Shown: piece by piece, positions 28,255 through 37,199 of the stretch | How the letters are laid out: the number at the start of each line of letters is the position of its first letter | Position numbering within the stretch: the first letter of the stretch is position 1 | Origin: Agathobacter sp. | GTDB taxonomy: Bacteria > Bacillota > Clostridia > Lachnospirales > Lachnospiraceae | Length of the DNA: 64,000 bases | NCBI GenBank assembly: GCA_017409825.1 | Contig: JAFQRZ010000029.1 | Coordinates: 1 to 64,000 of the forward strand | Reading direction: 5' to 3' | Position numbers and translations under genes: made by a program | Notes under the pieces: model-generated | Database searches by the model: none | The model's input: only the letters and a program-made list of their open reading frames with translations | Told to the model about the DNA's origin: nothing

Positions 28255-29028
28255 ATGGGACTTACAAAAGCGATTTTAAAATTTGCAGCACCACTTCCCA
28301 AAATTGAAGAACAGAAAAAATTCCTTTTTATTGGGCCTCATCCAGATGACATTGAAATTGGAGCAGGTGCAACTGCGGCCAAGCTGGTAGATATGGGGAA
28401 AGAGGTGCGTTTTTTGGTCTGCATAGATGGTAGATTTGGGACGGGGAATGCTCCAGAAGGTATTGATGGTGCCGAATTGGTCGCACTGCGACAGGAAGAG
28501 GCGAAGAATTCTGCGGCCATGCTAGGTGTGACAGACGTGCATTTCCTTAATTTAAAGGACGGCGGATTCTATGAGCAAAAAGAATTGATTTTAGGCATCG
28601 CAAAAGAAGTAGGTGATTTCCAGCCTGATGTGATTTTTGCTCCAGATCCTTGTGTGACTAGCGAATGCCATATTGACCATTTGAATGTAGGAAATGCAGC
28701 AAAACAGATTGCGTATTTCGCTCCATATAAGGAAATTATGGCAGAATATGGAGCCGTTTCTGCTCCGGTGAAAGCATTGGCATATTATATGACTGCGAAA
28801 CCGACGCAGTACGTTAAGACATCTGGTTACTTGCAGAAACAGTTAGATTCTATTTTTACATGTCACCTTAGTCAGTTCCCAGAAGGTTGTGGGGATGCGC
28901 AGTCGATTCCTTTGTACTTGAAATTACGAAGTATTGATTTTGGTATTCGGTCACTGAAAGGTTGTGCGGAAGGCTTTCGTGTATTGGGCGTGACGCAGAT
29001 GCATTGTTTGCCAGAGACAGGGAAATAG
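28255..29028 (+). CDS. PIG-L/LmbE family deacetylase
   Basis: The 257-residue protein has the PIG-L zinc hydrolase signature GPHPDDIEIGAGATAAKL near residue 30 and the third zinc ligand in CHIDHLNVG. Family members remove N-acetyl groups from sugars (GlcNAc-PI, mycothiol or bacillithiol precursors, lincosamides). The segment after the first motif (CIDGRFGTG) differs from the DLTRGE seen in bacillithiol enzymes, so I do not call it BshB. It follows ispF by 30 bp and precedes the T-box promoter. The start has AGAAGG upstream. The substrate is unknown; a link to the cysteine genes downstream is possible but not shown. Confidence 0.85.
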   Translation: MGLTKAILKFAAPLPKIEEQKKFLFIGPHPDDIEIGAGATAAKLVDMGKEVRFLVCIDGRFGTGNAPEGIDGAELVALRQEEAKNSAAMLGVTDVHFLNLKDGGFYEQKELILGIAKEVGDFQPDVIFAPDPCVTSECHIDHLNVGNAAKQIAYFAPYKEIMAEYGAVSAPVKALAYYMTAKPTQYVKTSGYLQKQLDSIFTCHLSQFPEGCGDAQSIPLYLKLRSIDFGIRSLKGCAEGFRVLGVTQMHCLPETGK

Positions 29029-29034
29029 ATTCAC

Positions 29035-29063
29035 TTGACAAAATACAGTTTTCTGCATAAACT
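29035..29063 (+). promoter_or_regulatory. Promoter of the T-box/cysE transcript
   Basis: TTGACA (29035-29040) and TAAACT (29058-29063) have 17-bp spacing, immediately before the T-box leader. Confidence 0.75.
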
Positions 29064-29084
29064 ATATTGTAAGTTTTGTTTTAT

Positions 29085-29358
29085 ATGAGAAAGGCTTGGA
29101 ACGGAAAGAGTAGAAAGCTACGTAAAGCAAAAGAGAGAAGCGGTCACCGGCTGAAAGCCGCTTTGGTTTTACATTTCGAACGTGCATCCGGGAGCTGACT
29201 TGGTGAAGCAAGTGCCTAGCCAGGTACGTATCGCATACGTTACGTGCGTTGAGGAAGTATACGAGAAGTGGGCTTAACCCCTTCAAGACGATACTTTGAA
29301 TTAGAGTGGAACCACGGACTATCCCGTCTCTATAGAGGCAGGATAGTCCTTTCTTTTT
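29085..29358 (+). promoter_or_regulatory. T-box riboswitch, probably tRNA-Cys specific
   Basis: The leader carries the hallmark T-box sequence GTGGAACCACGG at 29306-29317, an AGAGAG-type Stem I segment at 29132-29137 and a terminator hairpin (29316-29324 with 29341-29349) followed by a T-rich tract. The antiterminator would form from the T-box sequence, which overlaps the terminator stem by two bases. A TGC codon at 29183-29185 (context cgaacgTGCatccgg) lies where the specifier loop is expected. Together with cysE and cysS downstream this indicates sensing of uncharged tRNA-Cys, so cysteine shortage should raise expression of the operon. Confidence 0.9.
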
Positions 29359-29398
29359 CCGCGAATAAGCAGAGAGGAAGCAAAACAGGAGGTCGCTT

Positions 29399-30094
29399 AT
29401 GGGATTTATTCAGAACGTAAAAGAAGAAATTAATATTATACGCGAAAGAGACCCTGCAATTCACTCCAACTGGGAAGTGTTTTTATACCCTAGCTTTAAA
29501 GCAGTTATGATGTATCGAACTGCACATAAATGGTATGTAAATGGTCATTATTTCTGGGCGAGATGGTTGTCACAGAAAGCGGTACGGAAGACTGGGATTG
29601 AGATTCATCCAGGTGCACAGATTGGAAGAGGTCTGTTTATTGACCATGGTTCTGGGGTTATTATAGGTGAGACTACGATTATTGGTGACAATTGTACCTT
29701 ATACCAAGGAGTAACCTTAGGTGGTACAGGGAAAGAACAGGGCAAGCGTCATCCTACCCTTGGCAACAATGTCATGGTAAGTGCGGGTGCGAAGGTTTTA
29801 GGCTCTTTTACCATCGGTGACAATTGCAAAATTGGTGCAGGTAGTGTAGTATTGGAAGAGGTACCACCGAACTGTACCGTAGTGGGTATTCCAGGCCGTA
29901 TTGTGAGAAGAAACAATGATAATGTTCCACAAGAACTATTAGACCATGATAATCTTCCTGACCCAATTCAGGATGAAATCGGTTGTCTGGAAATGAATGA
30001 AGCCGAGCTTGGCAAACGAGTAGACAGTTTAGAACAGGAAATCGAGCAGTTAAAGACTTTGCTGGCTGTGACGGCTGGTAATATAACGAACTAG
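29399..30094 (+). CDS. cysE: Serine O-acetyltransferase
   Basis: CysE makes O-acetylserine from serine and acetyl-CoA, the precursor of cysteine. The 231-residue protein has an N-terminal helical part and a left-handed beta-helix of hexapeptide repeats from about residue 65: IHPGAQIGRGLFIDHGSG, VIIGETTIIGDNC, YQGVTLGGTGKEQGKRHPT and IGAGSVV. The catalytic His in FIDHGSG is present. The C-terminal tail after about residue 200 is a heptad-like stretch (LGKRVDSLEQEIEQL) not typical of CysE and may be a short coiled coil. AGGAGG sets the ATG. It is first in the T-box-controlled operon and is 13 bp from cysS. Confidence 0.95.
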   Translation: MGFIQNVKEEINIIRERDPAIHSNWEVFLYPSFKAVMMYRTAHKWYVNGHYFWARWLSQKAVRKTGIEIHPGAQIGRGLFIDHGSGVIIGETTIIGDNCTLYQGVTLGGTGKEQGKRHPTLGNNVMVSAGAKVLGSFTIGDNCKIGAGSVVLEEVPPNCTVVGIPGRIVRRNNDNVPQELLDHDNLPDPIQDEIGCLEMNEAELGKRVDSLEQEIEQLKTLLAVTAGNITN

Positions 30095-30107
30095 AGGAGA
30101 CATAAAG

Positions 30108-31541
30108 ATGGAAAACAAATTTAAGTTTTACAACACATTAACAAGAAATATTGATACCGTTATCCCAAACGTAGAAGGCAAAATTTCTATGTATACCTGT
30201 GGACCAACGGTGTATCACTTTGCACATATTGGAAATCTTCGCAGCTACATCATGGAAGACGTATTGGAAAAATCACTTCGCTACGTGGGCTATGATGTAA
30301 AGCGTGTCATGAATATCACTGACGTTGGACACCTTTCCAGCGACGCAGATACAGGCGAAGACAAGATGTTAAAGGGTGCAAAGCGTGAAAATAAAACAGT
30401 TATGGAAATCGCACAGTTCTACACAGATGCATTTTTCAGCGATTGTGAGAAATTAAATATCAAACGTCCGGACGTCGTAGAGCCAGCAACCAACTGTATT
30501 CCTGAATTTATTCACATGGTACAGGTATTGTTGGATAAAGGCTTTGCTTATGAAGCGGGTGGCAATGTATATTTCGATACCAGCAAATTAGAAGATTATT
30601 ATGTGTTCTCTTCTGCAGTAGAAAAGGAACAGCTTTTAGAAGGTGTTCGTGCAGATGTAGACGTGGATGATAATAAGAAAAACTCAAACGATTTCGTGCT
30701 TTGGTTTACAAAATCCAAATTCGAAGACCAGGCTTTGAAATGGGATAGTCCATGGGGTGTAGGTTACCCAGGCTGGCATATTGAATGCTCTTGCATCAGT
30801 ATGAAGCATTTGGGCGAATATATGGATATTCACTGTGGTGGTGTGGACAATATTTTCCCACATCACACCAATGAAATCGCACAGTCAGAAAGCTTTACCG
30901 GACATAAATGGTGTAATCACTGGTTCCATGTAAATCACTTGAATGACCAGTCTGGCAAGATGAGTAAATCCAAAGGAGACTTTCTGACCGTTTCTTTGAT
31001 TGAAAGCAAAGGATATAATCCACTTGTGTATCGTATGTTCTGCTTACAGTCACATTATCGTAAACCATTGGTATTCTCTTACGAAGCATTGGATAATATG
31101 GTGGCTGCATATAATAAACTGGCAAAAAAAGTAGCTGAGCTTAAGAATGAGGGCGAAGTAGATAAAGAAGTATTTGCACAGTATAGAGCGAAATTCGAAG
31201 ATGCACTTTGCAATGATTTGAATACATCGATGGCGATTACCGTGCTTTATGATGTTGTAAAAGCAGATACCAATGATGCAACGAAGCTTGCACTTATTAA
31301 TGATTTTGATTATGTATTATCCTTAAATCTCTACGAAGAAGGCAAGAAACTTGCAGAAACACCAGAAAATGCAGGCGTAGATGCAGAATTAGAAGCATTC
31401 GTTCTTGCAAAGATTGAGGAGCGTGCAGCAGCAAAGAAAGCAAAGGATTTTGCGACCGCAGATGCAATTCGTGATGAACTTCTCGCAAAAGGTGTTGCAA
31501 TCAAAGACACCAGAGAAGGCGTAAAGTGGGAACTCGTTTAG
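30108..31541 (+). CDS. cysS: Cysteinyl-tRNA synthetase
   Basis: CysRS charges tRNA-Cys. The 477-residue protein has the class I HIGH signature as HIGN (40-43) and KMSKS at 284-288 (SGKMSKSKGD). The zinc site includes Cys31 (YTCGPTVY) and GWHIECSCIS with downstream His/Glu residues. The C-terminal DALR-like helical and anticodon-binding region is present to the end. AGAGGAGA precedes the ATG. The gene is the second of the T-box operon, so its supply is tied to tRNA-Cys charging. Its 3' end overlaps a possible GTG start of mrnC. Confidence 0.98.
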   Translation: MENKFKFYNTLTRNIDTVIPNVEGKISMYTCGPTVYHFAHIGNLRSYIMEDVLEKSLRYVGYDVKRVMNITDVGHLSSDADTGEDKMLKGAKRENKTVMEIAQFYTDAFFSDCEKLNIKRPDVVEPATNCIPEFIHMVQVLLDKGFAYEAGGNVYFDTSKLEDYYVFSSAVEKEQLLEGVRADVDVDDNKKNSNDFVLWFTKSKFEDQALKWDSPWGVGYPGWHIECSCISMKHLGEYMDIHCGGVDNIFPHHTNEIAQSESFTGHKWCNHWFHVNHLNDQSGKMSKSKGDFLTVSLIESKGYNPLVYRMFCLQSHYRKPLVFSYEALDNMVAAYNKLAKKVAELKNEGEVDKEVFAQYRAKFEDALCNDLNTSMAITVLYDVVKADTNDATKLALINDFDYVLSLNLYEEGKKLAETPENAGVDAELEAFVLAKIEERAAAKKAKDFATADAIRDELLAKGVAIKDTREGVKWELV

Positions 31542-31558
31542 AAGAGGATATACAGTTT

Positions 31559-31993
31559 ATGGAAATGAAGATTGATTCTTATATCAAAGAGCAATTCGGG
31601 ATAAATAATGTAGACATCCGCACATATTCACCATTGGCACTGGCGTATATTGGAGATGGTATATTTGATTTGGTCATCCGTTCCCTTATTGTAGGGAAGG
31701 GAAATACCAAAGCCAGCCAGCTACATTATCAGACCAGTCATATTGTAAAGGCGGAGACGCAGGCAAAAATTATAGAAGCATTGGAACCTGAGCTGACAGA
31801 GGAAGAAGCGGATATTTACCGCAGAGGCCGCAATGCCAAATCCCCAACGATGGCAAAGAATGCCTCGATGGCAGATTATAGAAAAGCGACTGGGTTTGAA
31901 GCTCTGATGGGATATCTATATTTGAAGGATGAATTCCCTAGAGTGGTAGAACTGACGAAGCTTGGTATAGAACGAGCAAATATTACCATATAG
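31559..31993 (+). CDS. mrnC: Mini-ribonuclease III
   Basis: Mini-III is a compact RNase III lacking the dsRNA-binding domain and matures 23S rRNA ends in Firmicutes. The 144-residue protein has SPLALAYIGDGIFDL with the catalytic Asp33, the RRGRNAKSPTMAKNASMADYRKATG RNA-binding strip, and FEALMGYLYL with the second acidic residue. I use the ATG at 31559, which has AGAGGA ten bases upstream; a GTG at 31526 inside cysS is also in frame. The gene order cysS-mrnC-rlmB matches B. subtilis. Confidence 0.93.
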   Translation: MEMKIDSYIKEQFGINNVDIRTYSPLALAYIGDGIFDLVIRSLIVGKGNTKASQLHYQTSHIVKAETQAKIIEALEPELTEEEADIYRRGRNAKSPTMAKNASMADYRKATGFEALMGYLYLKDEFPRVVELTKLGIERANITI

Positions 31994-32055
31994 AGTGCGG
32001 TTGAACGATGTTCAATCACTGTGGATGAGTGCAATATGCACAATTTGGAGGAAAC

Positions 32056-32799
32056 ATGGGATACGAAGAAAACAAAATTGAAGGACGTAATGCGGTATTA
32101 GAAGCCTTTCGTTCTGGAAAAACCATTGATAAATTATTTGTATTAGATGGCTGTCAGGATGGACCAATCAAATCCATCACAAGAGAAGCGAGAAAGGGCG
32201 ACACCATCATCAATTATGTAAACAAGGAGCGTCTGGATCAGATTTCTGAAACAGGAAAGCACCAGGGTGTAATTGCAATTTCTGCAGCGTATGACTATGC
32301 AGAAGTAGAAGATATTTTGGCGAATGCAGAAAAGAAGGGCGAAGCACCATTTATTATTATCTTGGATGGTATTGAGGACCCACACAATTTGGGAGCAATT
32401 ATTCGTACTGCAAATCAAGCTGGAGCACATGGCATCATTATTCCCAAACGCCGTGCGGTAGGACTTACACCTACGGTAGCTAGAACATCGGCGGGGGCGA
32501 TTAACTATACACCAGTTGCGAAGGTAACGAATATTACCCAGACCATCAAGGATTTGAAAGACAAGGGCATGTGGTTCGTTTGTGCAGATATGGATGGCAC
32601 GCCAATGTATGATTTGAATCTGACAGGTTCGATTGGTCTTGTCATCGGAAATGAGGGAGACGGCGTTAGCAAGCTCGTGAAGGAAAATTGTGATATGGTT
32701 GCTACGATTCCGATGAAAGGGGATATCGATTCCCTGAACGCATCTGTTGCAACTGGCGTTTTGGCTTATGAAATTGTGCGTCAGAGACTTGGAAAGTAG
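32056..32799 (+). CDS. rlmB: 23S rRNA Gm2251-type 2'-O-methyltransferase (SpoU)
   Basis: This 247-residue SpoU-family enzyme methylates ribose in 23S rRNA. An N-terminal substrate-binding domain (about 1-80, IEGRNAVLEAFRSG) precedes the SPOUT knot. Motif 1 is GIEDPHNLGAIIRTANQAG, motif 2 is GLVIGNEGDGVS and motif 3 is IPMKGDIDSLNASVA. The GGAGG at 32045-32049 fixes the ATG at 32056, although the frame is open further upstream. It follows mrnC by 62 bp and precedes sigH by seven. The exact rRNA target is inferred from synteny with the B. subtilis gene. Confidence 0.93.
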   Translation: MGYEENKIEGRNAVLEAFRSGKTIDKLFVLDGCQDGPIKSITREARKGDTIINYVNKERLDQISETGKHQGVIAISAAYDYAEVEDILANAEKKGEAPFIIILDGIEDPHNLGAIIRTANQAGAHGIIIPKRRAVGLTPTVARTSAGAINYTPVAKVTNITQTIKDLKDKGMWFVCADMDGTPMYDLNLTGSIGLVIGNEGDGVSKLVKENCDMVATIPMKGDIDSLNASVATGVLAYEIVRQRLGK

Positions 32800-32806
32800 G
32801 ATATTG

Positions 32807-33406
32807 ATGAATTACAAAGATTTTACGGACGAAGAGCTGATAGAAAAGCTCCGTGCGGGTGATGCAGAAATTACAGATTATATCATGGAAAAATACAAGC
32901 CATTGGTGCGAAAAAAGACCAATGCCATGTATTTAATCGGCGGCGATACCGAGGACCTGATACAGGAAGGTATGATAGGACTGTTTAAAGCGGTAAGAGA
33001 CTTTAATCCAGAAAAAGAAGTGAGCTTTTTCTCATTTGCCGAAATGTGTATCAGCCGTCAGTTATATTCTGCGCTAGAGGCATCCAATCGCAAGAAGCAT
33101 ATACCGCTCAATACCTATATTTCTTTTTCGAATCAGGATGAGGCGGATGGAATCAATTTGGAACAGATGATTACAGAGCAGACCATCAGTCCAGAGCAGA
33201 TGCTGATTGAACAGGAAGGGAAAAAAGAATTTTTCGATAAATTAGAAGAAAAATTGAGCCCAATGGAAAGAAAAGTGTTATACTTATACTTAGAAGGAAG
33301 TAGTTACACACAAATTGCCGAACAGATGGGAAAATCTGCTAAGTCGATTGATAATACGTTGCAGAGAATTCGAGGAAAGATTAAAGTATTAAAGGATGAC
33401 ATGTAA
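32807..33406 (+). CDS. sigH: RNA polymerase sigma factor SigH family
   Basis: The 199-residue sigma-70 family protein has region 2 (YKPLVRKKTNAMYLIGGDTEDLIQEGMIGLFKAV) and region 4 (LSPMERKVLYLYLEGSSYTQIAEQMGKSAKSIDNTLQRIRGK). The length, sequence and position after rlmB match SigH (Spo0H), which drives early sporulation, competence or stationary-phase genes. I start at ATG 32807, with TAGGA upstream; an open frame extends back into rlmB but lacks a better site. In B. subtilis a yacP gene lies between rlmB and sigH; here it is missing. No other sporulation gene is in the window. Confidence 0.9.
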   Translation: MNYKDFTDEELIEKLRAGDAEITDYIMEKYKPLVRKKTNAMYLIGGDTEDLIQEGMIGLFKAVRDFNPEKEVSFFSFAEMCISRQLYSALEASNRKKHIPLNTYISFSNQDEADGINLEQMITEQTISPEQMLIEQEGKKEFFDKLEEKLSPMERKVLYLYLEGSSYTQIAEQMGKSAKSIDNTLQRIRGKIKVLKDDM

Positions 33407-33450
33407 TGTGTCGATATATAAGATATATTTAGAAGAAAGGGGGAGCGAAC

Positions 33451-34122
33451 ATGGAATTTAGCCGTGAGGGAAACAACATTATTCGCTGCGTGATTTCGGA
33501 AGAAGAAATTGAAGAATTAGGCTATACCATTGATGACATTATCAGCAATGGTGCACGTACACAGCAGTTTATGAATCAGATTTTTGATTTGGCAGAGCAG
33601 GAATTTGATACGAAATTCGAACTAGGCATAAAATCCGTGCGTGCCGACATTATGCCAGATCACACAATATCGCTGACCTTTTCCGAACATCCGGGAACGG
33701 AAGGTGTCATGGATCATATTAAGGATATTGTAAATGGTCTGTTGAGTACGATTCCGAAACAAAAATGGGATGAAATAAAAGGAATGAAGGATTCTGGAGC
33801 TGGTATTGCAGAAAGCAAGCCAGATAGTGCGTTAAAGATTATCGTTCTGTTTGTATTTGAGGAGTTAGATATCCTGATGCGTTATGCAAAGCAGGTAAAG
33901 GTAGAACAAATTCCGTTTAACCAGCTATATAAATTTGATGGATTATATTTCTTAATGATGGATATGACAGATGCAAATGAAGGAGATGTGAAGAAGCTTT
34001 CTGCACTTACCGATGAATATGCAGCAGATATTTTCGTTGGAGCAGAGAAGAGAGCTTTTATCTATGAGCATGGAAAAGAAATCCTGAAAGAAAGAGCGAT
34101 AGAGCAGTTACGAGAAATATAG
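33451..34122 (+). CDS. mecA: MecA-like adaptor protein
   Basis: MecA adaptors deliver substrates such as ComK to ClpC protease in Bacillus. The 223-residue protein has the family's N-terminal substrate-binding segment (NIIRCVISEEEIEELGYTIDDII), a charged linker at about 115-130 and a C-terminal ClpC-binding domain with the FDGLYFLMMD pattern. The length fits. GGGGGAG precedes the ATG. It follows sigH by 44 bp on the same strand and ends at a strong terminator, so the two may be co-transcribed. Its targets in this organism are unknown. Confidence 0.87.
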   Translation: MEFSREGNNIIRCVISEEEIEELGYTIDDIISNGARTQQFMNQIFDLAEQEFDTKFELGIKSVRADIMPDHTISLTFSEHPGTEGVMDHIKDIVNGLLSTIPKQKWDEIKGMKDSGAGIAESKPDSALKIIVLFVFEELDILMRYAKQVKVEQIPFNQLYKFDGLYFLMMDMTDANEGDVKKLSALTDEYAADIFVGAEKRAFIYEHGKEILKERAIEQLREI

Positions 34123-34147
34123 TTTAATTTGATTTAAACCTAAAAAG

Positions 34148-34175
34148 ACCCGACCACCTATGTGGTCGGGTTTGT
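34148..34175 (+). terminator. Terminator after mecA
   Basis: A perfect 10-bp stem (34148-34157 with 34162-34171) around CTAT is followed by TTGTTGTTT. Confidence 0.85.
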
Positions 34176-34188
34176 TGTTTATGTAGGA

Positions 34189-34551
34189 TTAGCTTAAAAC
34201 TTTTTTAATGGATTCAATTACACGGTCAGCCTGGAATGGTTTTACGATGAAGTCTTTTGCTCCGGACTGGATAGCTTCGATAACCATTGACTGCTGTCCC
34301 ATAGCAGAACACATGATACATAATGCACTTGGGTCTGCTGCTTTGATATCCTTTAATGCTGCAATACCATCTTTGTTTGGCATTGTGATATCAAGTGTTA
34401 CAAGGTCAGGTTTTAATTCGTTGTATTTTGCAAGTGCTTCTACACCGTCAGCAGCTTCGCCGCAAACTTCAAAACCACCTTTTGTAAGGATATCTTTGAG
34501 CATCATTCTCATGAATGCCGCATCGTCTACTACTAAAATTCTCTGTGCCAT
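34189..34551 (-). CDS. cheY: Response regulator CheY
   Basis: The 120-residue single-domain receiver has the acidic pair Asp9-Asp10, the phosphorylation site Asp54 (VTLDITMPNKDG), the conserved Ser in MCSAMGQQ and the Lys in FIVKPF. With no output domain and a CheC-type gene directly upstream, it is best read as CheY, which signals from CheA to the flagellar switch. AGGAGGG lies within the end of the upstream gene and one base separates stop and start, so the two are translated together. No cheA or flagellar genes are in the window. Confidence 0.93.
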   Translation of the reverse strand: MAQRILVVDDAAFMRMMLKDILTKGGFEVCGEAADGVEALAKYNELKPDLVTLDITMPNKDGIAALKDIKAADPSALCIMCSAMGQQSMVIEAIQSGAKDFIVKPFQADRVIESIKKVLS

Positions 34552-34552
34552 T

Positions 34553-35131
34553 TTATATGCCCTCCTGGTCTAAAATCTGTTTTACAATACTTAATGGGTA
34601 TAATTGCCAAATTGTACTATTGATTAGTCCGTCTACGGTTAAACGGAAAGTTACTTTTACAATGTCAGTGCCATTGCATAATTCGTCAGGAATAACGAAT
34701 GTGGTTTTATACTGAGAGTTAATCAGTGGAAAACCAATGTCTGTAGGTTTATGTAAGAGCTCAGACATGGATGTAGCAATTCGACCACACATCTGGTTCA
34801 TAGCTTCGGAAATTGCTGAGATGGTGATTTCGTCAAATTCCATTCCTGTAGTGTCACCATTGCCCCCCATCATAAGGTTCGCAATGATAAGTGCATCCTG
34901 TTCCTTCAGGATCATAAGATTGGTTCCGTCCAAGCCTTTGGTGTATGGAACCTTAACCAAGATACGCTCTGGTTTAATCAGATTCTCTTCTTTGTCAAGA
35001 ACTTCAACCACAGGCGTAGTGATGTTGGTTGGTCGATTGATAATCAAACTAAGTGCAGTAGCAGCATTACCTGTACAGATATTGGCTACTTCACCGATGA
35101 TATCAGCTTGTTTTTTTGTTATCCCTTCCAT
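34553..35131 (-). CDS. cheC: CheC/FliY-type CheY-P phosphatase
   Basis: The 192-residue protein has two CheC-type active-site segments: EVANICTGNAATALS and SEAMNQMCGRIATSMS, with the Glu and Asn pairs required for dephosphorylating CheY-P. The second resembles the N-terminal domain of FliY more than classical CheC, but the C-terminal FliN domain of FliY is absent. An open frame extends further upstream, but GGAGG selects the ATG at 35131. It is the first gene of a two-gene operon with cheY, which supports a role in signal termination. Confidence 0.87.
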   Translation of the reverse strand: MEGITKKQADIIGEVANICTGNAATALSLIINRPTNITTPVVEVLDKEENLIKPERILVKVPYTKGLDGTNLMILKEQDALIIANLMMGGNGDTTGMEFDEITISAISEAMNQMCGRIATSMSELLHKPTDIGFPLINSQYKTTFVIPDELCNGTDIVKVTFRLTVDGLINSTIWQLYPLSIVKQILDQEGI

Positions 35132-35284
35132 TGTATTCCTCCATAGTACCTTTATCCTAACATACATTATAGCAAACAAGTGAAAAATATGGAAGAAAAT
35201 TATTTTATTTTTTGCTGTTTTTTGTATTGAATGTGGTACAATAGAAAAAAAAGAGGACAGTACACCAATAAAAGGAGTCAATTT

Positions 35285-37195
35285 ATGGGTGAATTAACAT
35301 ATTTAGAAGCACAAAGACGTGGAAAAAAAGAACAGAAAAAATGCTTGCTATTGGGACGTTTCCCATACTTGCCAGTATTGGATGAGATTCTGACACAACA
35401 GAATATTTTGACAGAACAGAATCTCGGATTAGTACATATTCCACTAGACCATGTGGTTGGTACTAGCACAAAAGGAAGAACCTATGCATTTGCAGCGAAT
35501 TTTATGCCAATCTTAGATGAGCAGTCTGAATTTGCATACAAATGGGAGGCACTGGCGGATGCTCAGTTAAGCGAAGGGATTCGAGACCCAATCAAAGTAT
35601 ATGAATTCATGAACCGTTTTTATGTCGTAGAGGGCAATAAACGTGTTAGTGTTTTGAAATATTTCGGAGCAGATAAAATTGCAGCTTATGTAACGCGAAA
35701 GATACCTGCACCTTCCGAGGATTTGGATATTAAGCTTTATTATGAGTTTATGAAATTTAATGAGGCGACAGGACTAAATACGGTAGAGTTTACCCGATTA
35801 GGCTGTGCGAATAAGCTGCTGGATTTGGTCGGTGCAGAGATACCATGGGATGACAAAACCAAAGAAGATTTCCGTGGGGTACACTTCCGTTTTTCAAAAG
35901 CATTCGAGCAGTGCGGTGGGAATCACCTGCCAATCACAGTCGGAGATGCACTGAATGCGTTCCTAAAGGTGTATAGCTATGAAGAGGTATTAGCTATGAC
36001 ACCACAGGAATACAATTCCAACGTATCGAAATGTTGGAAAGAATTCCTAGTGCTTACGGAAAAAAATCGAGTAGACCTGGTATTGGATCCAAAGGAAGCC
36101 AGTGGAAGAAAATCGCTGTTCAGCTATTTAATACCAAGCTCATCCAAGAAGTTTACAGTTGCATTTTTATATCCAAAGTCAGCAGAAGAATCGAATTGGA
36201 CCTATGCACATGATTTGGGACGTAGTTATTTGGAAGAGACCTTCCCAGAGCAGATTAGTACGATTTGTGTGAATCACGTAGATGCAGAGAATATTGAAGA
36301 AGTATTGGCGGATGTGGTAGAAAAGGGTGCGAGTATCGTGTTCGAGGTTGGTGTGGAAATGATGGAGCCATCCTTGAAATTTGCGGTAGAGCATCCAGAG
36401 ATAACCATCTTGAACTGTTCCTTAAATACACCGCACAAAAATATCCGTACGTACTATGCACGTATGTATGAGGCGAAATTCATTTCGGGAATGATTGCTG
36501 GTGCAATGGCAGAAAATGACAGGATTGCTTATGTGGCGGATTATCCGATTTATGGTATGATTGCAAATATCAATGCATTTGCACTTGGTGCCGCTTGTGT
36601 AAATCCACGTGCGAAGGTGTATTTGGATTGGTCGACAAGAAAAGACCATGACCTGGATTATTTCCTTACTATGAATGATATTCACTATGTATCCAATCAG
36701 GATATGATTCGTCCAATCAACCCGACCAGAGAATATGGGTTGTATCGGTATGAAAATGGGGAAGCGACCAACCTTGTAATGCCAGTTTGGAACTGGGGTA
36801 TTTACTATGAGAAACTGATTCAGGGAATTTTGGCAGGTACCTATCAGTCGGAAGATGAAGGCGAAGCGAAGGCGTTAAATTACTGGTGGGGTATGTCAGC
36901 AGGAGTGATTGACCTTGTATATTCGAAACACGTTCCATTAGGTGTCAAACGTTTGGCAGAGCACATGGAATACGATATCAGTGTAGGGGATGTGGTCCCA
37001 TTCTATGGTGAAATTCGTGCACAGGATGGTACACTCAAAAACAATGCGGGCGAAGCTATGAGCCCGGAAGACATCATGAAAATGGATTATTTGGTAGAAA
37101 ATGTGGAGGGTGACATTCCATCCATTGATTTACTAAAGGAAAAGGCGAAACCAATTGTAGAGTTGAAGGGTGTAGAGGAACAGAAGGAAGATTAG
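35285..37195 (+). CDS. ParB-like domain fused to BMP/PnrA-type ligand-binding domain
   Basis: This 636-residue protein lacks a signal peptide or lipobox. The N-terminal 200 residues contain a ParB/sulfiredoxin-like segment (DPIKVYEFMNRFYVVEGNKR and VSVLKYFGA). From about residue 290 to 600 it resembles the BMP (PnrA/Med) nucleoside-binding lipoproteins: FTVAFLYPKSAEES, ENDRIAYVADYPIYGMIANINAFALGA and YYEKLIQGILAGTY. BMP proteins are usually secreted ABC-transporter receptors. A cytoplasmic version joined to a nucleotide- or DNA-binding type fold suggests an intracellular ligand sensor; that is inference. AAGGAG precedes ATG 35285. A metallophosphoesterase gene follows after four bases, which implies joint function. 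Confidence 0.8.
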   Translation: MGELTYLEAQRRGKKEQKKCLLLGRFPYLPVLDEILTQQNILTEQNLGLVHIPLDHVVGTSTKGRTYAFAANFMPILDEQSEFAYKWEALADAQLSEGIRDPIKVYEFMNRFYVVEGNKRVSVLKYFGADKIAAYVTRKIPAPSEDLDIKLYYEFMKFNEATGLNTVEFTRLGCANKLLDLVGAEIPWDDKTKEDFRGVHFRFSKAFEQCGGNHLPITVGDALNAFLKVYSYEEVLAMTPQEYNSNVSKCWKEFLVLTEKNRVDLVLDPKEASGRKSLFSYLIPSSSKKFTVAFLYPKSAEESNWTYAHDLGRSYLEETFPEQISTICVNHVDAENIEEVLADVVEKGASIVFEVGVEMMEPSLKFAVEHPEITILNCSLNTPHKNIRTYYARMYEAKFISGMIAGAMAENDRIAYVADYPIYGMIANINAFALGAACVNPRAKVYLDWSTRKDHDLDYFLTMNDIHYVSNQDMIRPINPTREYGLYRYENGEATNLVMPVWNWGIYYEKLIQGILAGTYQSEDEGEAKALNYWWGMSAGVIDLVYSKHVPLGVKRLAEHMEYDISVGDVVPFYGEIRAQDGTLKNNAGEAMSPEDIMKMDYLVENVEGDIPSIDLLKEKAKPIVELKGVEEQKED

Positions 37196-37199
37196 GGGA

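Noticed and set aside
28255-29028. PIG-L protein as bacillithiol enzyme BshB1
   Set aside because: The DLTRGE-type segment is replaced by CIDGRFGTG and no bshA or bshC is nearby.
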